Program-made: the position numbers and the translations under genes
Notes under the pieces: model-generated
The model's input: the letters and a program-made list of their open reading frames with translations, nothing else
What the model was told of the DNA's origin: nothing
Database searches by the model: none
Shown here: positions 58,955-64,000 of the stretch, piece after piece
Layout: each line of letters begins with the position of its first letter
Position numbering within the stretch: position 1 is the stretch's first letter
Assembly (NCBI GenBank): GCA_031281275.1
Contig: JAITFP010000072.1
Span: 1-64,000, forward strand
Reading direction: 5' to 3'
Length of the DNA stretch: 64,000 bases
From: Candidatus Fibrimonadaceae bacterium
GTDB taxonomy: Bacteria; Fibrobacterota; Fibrobacteria; Fibrobacterales; Fibrobacteraceae

Positions 58955-58974
58955 AAAGGTGCTAAGGAATTTTC

Positions 58975-60561
58975 TTAGCACCCAAAAATTGTTATCTTCT
59001 TTCCTGCCGATTGCTTGACCTCTTTCACGTAAAGTTTTTTGCTCCAGCTTTTTTTGGGAGTGCGGTCAAAAATCACTACCCAGCCTTCTTTTGAGCCTAC
59101 TTTATCCATATATTTCAAAATTTGTTCTGTGGAATCTTTTATTGTTTTAACTCCCTTGTAAATTTTAAGCTCAATAGGGTATTTATGATTCTCCCACTCA
59201 ACGCAAATATCAGCACGGTTTGTGCCTAAAGCCATTTCTCGGCTAATATGACCGCCGCCATTTATCACACGCTGCAAAAATGCCTGAATCACCAAATGAG
59301 GGGCGGCTTCGTCATATTGGTAAAAATTCTCTTTGTAGCGTTGTATCCATATCTCGCTGTTCTCTCGCCAAAAAACTTGAAAATCTTTCAGCAAAGCATT
59401 GACGTTTATTTTCCCACCCTTCAAATAATGTGGAACATCATAATCTTTGTATTTGGTTTTTAGTATATCTTGAACATTCCAATTAAGTGACCTAACTATC
59501 AATTCGGCATAAATGGGATTGGCTGGCTCTATTTGGTCACAGCTGTCTCTGATTATTCCCAAATCCCTAGTGTAAAGATAGTCATCCGATGATTTGTCCA
59601 TTGTATAATCTTCGCCAAGAATCAAAGGCTGTATTACTTTGCGGACACGTTCCTCCTTTAGCCTCTCCATAAGCGAATCAAAGTGCGTTCCCCTTGCAAG
59701 AACTATATTTTGGATAGCCTGCTTTGCAATATCTTGTGTTATGACGGTGGAGTAATCAGATTTGCAAATTTTTTCAACCGCTTCCCTAGCTATGGCGTTC
59801 ACAAGCCAAGGCTGCCCCTGCGTTTGTTCAAAGATAAACTGGGTAGCATCTTTTTCAAATACCTGTTCTGTTGCTGTGGTATGCTGATTGTAAAGTTCTG
59901 TCACATCGTCTTTCGTGAAATTTTCTAAAGTCATAGCTTCGGTCACTATGTTGAATGGGCTTGCACTGCCGAGCGTTTCGCGGTCTGGGCGAATATGGGC
60001 TTTGTAGTCCCTTATGTTGCGCATTCCTACCAAAGCTATGCTATGAACAAATGGACTTCTCGCTCTGGACACAAAACCTTCTCGCAACTGCCTTAAAAAT
60101 GTGATTAAAGTTCCGTTGCTAAGGCAATCGGCTTCGTCAAAAAATATGACCAAAGGCTTGTCTAAAATTTTGCTAATTTTTGAAAGTTCAAATTGCAGCA
60201 AGGAGGCAAAACCTATATTGCTAGGTTCTTTTGCAAACATATCTCCTTTAGGAAAATTTGAGCGATAAAAAGCAATTTTTAAAGCATCTATTATCTCCGG
60301 CATTGCTTCTTTTGCTTCTGTAATTCCTTGTATCTTTTCCAAAGAGCAATATAAAGCATAATACTTACCCTCTGCATTTATTTTATCTACGAGTTCCAGT
60401 AAAAGAGTTGTCTTTCCGCTTTGCCGAGCGGCGTGAAGGACAAAATAATCTTTTTGCTCTATTAAATTTATCAGTTCTTTGCCTATATTACGCAAAGGGT
60501 CAAGCATATAATGCTCATTTGAATTGCAGGGACCAGCTATATTGAAGCGTTTTTGAGACAT
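58975..60561 (-). CDS. AAA-like ATPase with C-terminal PD-(D/E)XK-like domain
   Basis: AARQSGKTTLLLELVDK Walker A; PLVIFFDEADCLSNGTLITFLRQLRE; RADICVEWENHKYPIELKIYKG. Confidence 0.75.
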   Translation of the reverse strand: MSQKRFNIAGPCNSNEHYMLDPLRNIGKELINLIEQKDYFVLHAARQSGKTTLLLELVDKINAEGKYYALYCSLEKIQGITEAKEAMPEIIDALKIAFYRSNFPKGDMFAKEPSNIGFASLLQFELSKISKILDKPLVIFFDEADCLSNGTLITFLRQLREGFVSRARSPFVHSIALVGMRNIRDYKAHIRPDRETLGSASPFNIVTEAMTLENFTKDDVTELYNQHTTATEQVFEKDATQFIFEQTQGQPWLVNAIAREAVEKICKSDYSTVITQDIAKQAIQNIVLARGTHFDSLMERLKEERVRKVIQPLILGEDYTMDKSSDDYLYTRDLGIIRDSCDQIEPANPIYAELIVRSLNWNVQDILKTKYKDYDVPHYLKGGKINVNALLKDFQVFWRENSEIWIQRYKENFYQYDEAAPHLVIQAFLQRVINGGGHISREMALGTNRADICVEWENHKYPIELKIYKGVKTIKDSTEQILKYMDKVGSKEGWVVIFDRTPKKSWSKKLYVKEVKQSAGKKITIFGC

Positions 60562-60721
60562 TAATGATAAAATAGAAAAACTATCACGCTTTAGGCAATC
60601 AACCCCGAAAAGCACCAATAAACGCCATTTTTATGCGAATTTAGCCGTTTTTGCAATGCAGCTTATGATAGAAAATTATTTTGTGACATATTCGTAAATT
60701 TTTACTATATTCACACATAAG

Positions 60722-61369
60722 ATGATTAACTTATTATGGATAATAATACTATTTATCGGGCTGGCTAACGCACAACCCATAACTTACACATATAAATACG
60801 CACTGGAAACTCCTGTGAATATCAGGTCTGGGCAGAGTTCCAAGCACGATATTGTGGGGCAGTTGAAAATGGATGAGCGTTTTGAAATGGATGCTGCCTG
60901 CAAGTCCGGTTGGTGCAGGGCAAGAGCTGGAAATATTGAGGGATGGGTGCATATCTCCCAAGCAAAGCAAGCACCAACACAAGCAAAAACAGCAGAGCCA
61001 GCAAAGGCGGCGACCAATACCGAAGAAGATTTAGAATGGTGGGCTATACCATTGACAATACTGGTATTAATAATAGGGCTATTTGTAATATGGAAACTCA
61101 AATGGATTATCATAAAAATTATTGGCGGAGTTTTCAAAATAATATTATATCTGATGCTGGGCTTGTTTAGAGATAGACCTTTGCCTATAATTTCTTATGC
61201 AAGTCAAGAAGGCGCGAATGTTGTAGTATATGGTGAGCAAAATAGATATCTTTTTAGTAAAAAGGGCCAGCTATATAGCTATACCGATACAACTGTTTCT
61301 ATAATTTTGAAAGATAATATCAGTACTTTTGATTCAAATGAGGTTCTTTTGGAGCAAAGGCGCATATAG
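60722..61369 (+). CDS. SH3-domain membrane protein
   Basis: PVNIRSGQSSKHDIVGQLKMDERFEMDAACKSGWCRARAGNIEGWVHIS, then TM segments. Confidence 0.7.
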   Translation: MINLLWIIILFIGLANAQPITYTYKYALETPVNIRSGQSSKHDIVGQLKMDERFEMDAACKSGWCRARAGNIEGWVHISQAKQAPTQAKTAEPAKAATNTEEDLEWWAIPLTILVLIIGLFVIWKLKWIIIKIIGGVFKIILYLMLGLFRDRPLPIISYASQEGANVVVYGEQNRYLFSKKGQLYSYTDTTVSIILKDNISTFDSNEVLLEQRRI

Positions 61370-61469
61370 AAGAATTTGCGTCGCGGACGGCGCAAACTAG
61401 CCAAATTCTGTGTTCTCAGGAATTTGGTGAATAAAAAAGAACGGGAAAACAAAAAACGGAGTTTGAAAA

Positions 61470-62063
61470 ATGAACAAAACTAAGTTCTCTCTATTAGCGG
61501 CAGGCATTTCGCTTGCCTTGGTATTAACCTCTTGCTTCGGCAAATCTGCGGTTACGGATTCTGCCTCTGGCTCAAAAAGTAAGCGGATTGCCGATGCACC
61601 AGAAATAGAGCTTGAAAATAAGCTTACAGAAAGTCAGCGTAAATCTATTCCTTGGGGCATAGGCACTGGCGTTTCCACCGACAGGCAAATGGCAAGAACA
61701 GAATCCATTGCTCAAGCACAGGCGGCAACAGCCCGAAATTCCAAACTCATAGTCACAGGGCTTTTGGATACTTACGCAAAGAACGTAAATGGCGAAGCCA
61801 AACGCATAACCGAAGACAAAATCAACAACTTCGTTGATACACAGATAGAGGGCAGTTATGTGTTTGAAACTATTATGGAATTCAACGAAGAAGACAAGAA
61901 ATACAGCGTTTACACTCTTGTTTTGCTCGATCCAGACAGAATCGCAGAAGCATTGAAAGCTGCGTTGGGTAACCAGGAAGAACAGGAATTGCGAGCAGCT
62001 TCTGAAAAGATGCAGGATAGACTGGAACAGATGAAAGCGGAATACCGTGGTTTGAAGAAATGA
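61470..62063 (+). CDS. LPP20-like lipoprotein
   Basis: MNKTKFSLLAAGISLALVLTSC; IPWGIGTGVSTDRQMARTESIAQAQAATAR. Confidence 0.6.
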   Translation: MNKTKFSLLAAGISLALVLTSCFGKSAVTDSASGSKSKRIADAPEIELENKLTESQRKSIPWGIGTGVSTDRQMARTESIAQAQAATARNSKLIVTGLLDTYAKNVNGEAKRITEDKINNFVDTQIEGSYVFETIMEFNEEDKKYSVYTLVLLDPDRIAEALKAALGNQEEQELRAASEKMQDRLEQMKAEYRGLKK

Positions 62064-63094
62064 GATTCATTATCCATACTATTTTTCTGTGTTTACTCAT
62101 CTCTTGCTTAGGTGTGACAAGCCCCAAACCCGTGAATTCAAATTCAGGGCAAGGGGGTTCAAGCACAGACTTAAATCAGGCATTGAATGATGTTTCTTGC
62201 CCGAATACAAATGATTTTCGCGGAACTGGCATAGGCGACAACGAAAACGAGGCACTTGCGCAAGCCCGCTCAAATATGGCTTTGGAACACTTTTCACAAA
62301 AATTGAAATCTAATGTCCAAATAATCGGGCAGAATATAAATCAAGTGGCTAGTACAAACACTAAAACGAGCATAGAGCAGGAAGTTGCCCTTGCAAACGC
62401 ACAAGATGCCAAATTGAGCTTCTCTGCACGAAGTGGCAATAAAACAGGAGTTATAGCCTGCATGAGCCGTGCCGATGCAGCAAAAGGCTTTTTGGAGCAG
62501 CAGCGGCTTGTGTTGGATTCCCTAGAGCTAGCTTCAAATACAGTATTAAACATAGAACACCCCAAGCATAAAAACGAAGCCTGGCAGGGAACTCAAATGT
62601 ATTATAACAATATTGTTGCAATACAGAATTTGCTGAATGACTGGGGAGTTGCAAAGACTGATTATTTTGATAAAGCTGGTGAAATTTATTCCAAAACAAG
62701 GGAAGATTATAAAAAATATTGCCAAACCACCAAGCTGCATTGGAACCCAGAAAAGAAAAACCCTTATTCTGAGATAGCTTTTTCCAAGCTCTCCAGCGGC
62801 ATAAAAATGGAAAATACTTCTTGCACAGGCAGGGGCATATCACTTGTTTACAAGGAAGCAAAACCCGAATGTGAATCTCATGGCGGTCTCTATGGCTGCT
62901 CGTATCAGCCATTTTTGGCGATAACTTCTTGCAATGGGGCAGAACTTCGGCTTTTGGAAAGCACAGCACCAATAAAAGGCTTTGGTCAAAAAGAGGAAAT
63001 TGCTGTGGAAAAACTGCAAGATAAATTGAAAAAAGAAAACTTTTTGAATCAATGGATACAGGAAATTAAACAATGGAGTCCGCAATGCGAATAA
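62060..63094 (+). CDS. LPP20-related lipoprotein
   Basis: Lipobox LLISC; FRGTGIGDNENEALAQARSNMALEHF; ATGA overlap with the previous gene. Confidence 0.5.
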   Translation: MRFIIHTIFLCLLISCLGVTSPKPVNSNSGQGGSSTDLNQALNDVSCPNTNDFRGTGIGDNENEALAQARSNMALEHFSQKLKSNVQIIGQNINQVASTNTKTSIEQEVALANAQDAKLSFSARSGNKTGVIACMSRADAAKGFLEQQRLVLDSLELASNTVLNIEHPKHKNEAWQGTQMYYNNIVAIQNLLNDWGVAKTDYFDKAGEIYSKTREDYKKYCQTTKLHWNPEKKNPYSEIAFSKLSSGIKMENTSCTGRGISLVYKEAKPECESHGGLYGCSYQPFLAITSCNGAELRLLESTAPIKGFGQKEEIAVEKLQDKLKKENFLNQWIQEIKQWSPQCE

Positions 63095-63636
63095 TAATTA
63101 TATTAACCGCCTTAATGTCCACACTTTGTTTTGGGCAATCACATAAACTAAATCCACTGCCCAAGCAATTGCAAGGCACAATTCCAAATTTCAAGGTGCT
63201 TGCAATAGACAACGAAACCGAACTAAATCAGAACGATTTAAAAACAAATGCTAAAAAAGCCGGAGCCAAACGCATAATTCTTTCCTTTTTCGCTACTTGG
63301 TGCGTTAATTGCATAGAAGAGCTTGTTCGCCTAAAAGAAAATGCAAACGAACTAAAAAAAAATGGGGTGCAGGTATATCTGATAAATGCTGGGGAAAGCA
63401 TCCACAATGATGGCGATAAAGTTAGCGATATGGTAAAAAAATATGCAGGAAATTCTTTCCCCCTTTGGTTTGACCCCAATGGTAATTTATTGAGGAAATC
63501 TGGCTTTATCCAAGAAAACAGCGGTAAATTTTCCTTGCCATTGATTATTATCTTGGATCCCGATTTGCGTGTTCTAGGCGTTTTATCGGCTATAAGCAAA
63601 GATGACTTTCCTAAAGTTTTGTGGGGTGAATTTTGA
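63085..63636 (+). CDS. TlpA/ResA-like thioredoxin-fold protein
   Basis: LSFFATWCVNCIEELVRLKENANEL (C-x2-C). Confidence 0.8.
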   Translation: MRIIIILTALMSTLCFGQSHKLNPLPKQLQGTIPNFKVLAIDNETELNQNDLKTNAKKAGAKRIILSFFATWCVNCIEELVRLKENANELKKNGVQVYLINAGESIHNDGDKVSDMVKKYAGNSFPLWFDPNGNLLRKSGFIQENSGKFSLPLIIILDPDLRVLGVLSAISKDDFPKVLWGEF

Positions 63637-64000
63637 AAAAAGTTTTGATTTTATGCTTATTTGCATTTTGCTTTGCCTCTGCTGCAAAGAAAAGCCTTGC
63701 TGTGATGCCCTGCGTGGGCGATTTTGATGCCAAAGGATTAGAACGTTTAAGAAATAAAATAGAAGAGGTTACAAGGGCTGTTTTGCCATCCGCTGATTTC
63801 AGAATGATACCTTACAAGAATGTACAGGAAGAGATAGGTGATGAAGCTCTTTTCAATGCGTGCAAGGAAGGGGGGGTATGTTTCGGAGACTTGGCAGGAA
63901 GAGTCAATGCGGATTACGGAGCGTGGTGCATGGTCAATAAGTATAGCAACAAATTTATATTCACGTTTCAACTGTATAGCGTAAGAGAAAAGGATCTTAT
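63633..64000 (+). CDS. Secreted protein, CsgG/LpoB-like N-terminus (partial, TTG start)
   Basis: MKKVLILCLFAFCFASAAKKSLAVMPCVGDFDAKGLERLRNKI; runs off the window. Confidence 0.5.
   Translation, partial: MKKVLILCLFAFCFASAAKKSLAVMPCVGDFDAKGLERLRNKIEEVTRAVLPSADFRMIPYKNVQEEIGDEALFNACKEGGVCFGDLAGRVNADYGAWCMVNKYSNKFIFTFQLYSVREKDL

Overview
This 64 kb window is probably from a Fibrobacterota (Fibrobacter-like) bacterium. The main clue is two proteins with the 'Fibrobacter succinogenes major paralogous' (FISUMP, TIGR02145-like) signature. Much of it is ordinary chromosome: tgt, hom, a pho/pst locus, alaS, recO, panB/panD, lnt, rpe, pdxB-like, cheR/cheB, ispH, an FKBP, meaB, rfbA and a carboxyltransferase subunit. 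The stand-out accessory region is about 3.7-18.6 kb. It holds three same-strand, giant, Cys-rich modular lipoprotein genes that share a nearly identical promoter, ~100-nt leader and signal peptide. It also holds a fourth, inverted, 5'-truncated cassette carrying only the variable C-terminal half. That cassette faces the 1402-aa paralog tail-to-tail across a 2.3 kb loop containing an Rpn-family (recombination-promoting nuclease) gene flanked by 22-bp direct repeats and a decayed RAYT. This geometry predicts an invertible or gene-conversion C-terminal switch, and I consider it the best candidate for an undescribed system. Other notable items: recurrent leaderless -10/ATG promoters (TATATT or TACCTT followed 6-10 nt later by ATG); a perfect 30-bp palindrome translated in frame inside alaS; a dispersed CTAGTGG palindromic repeat family; a Panacea-type TA candidate; a DinJ/YafQ-type module with an internally shortened antitoxin; a PstC with a PstS-like insert and no adjacent pstB; and a tRNA-Val(CAC) overlapping the apparent pdxB start. 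Everything is from reading the sequence; no database search was run.
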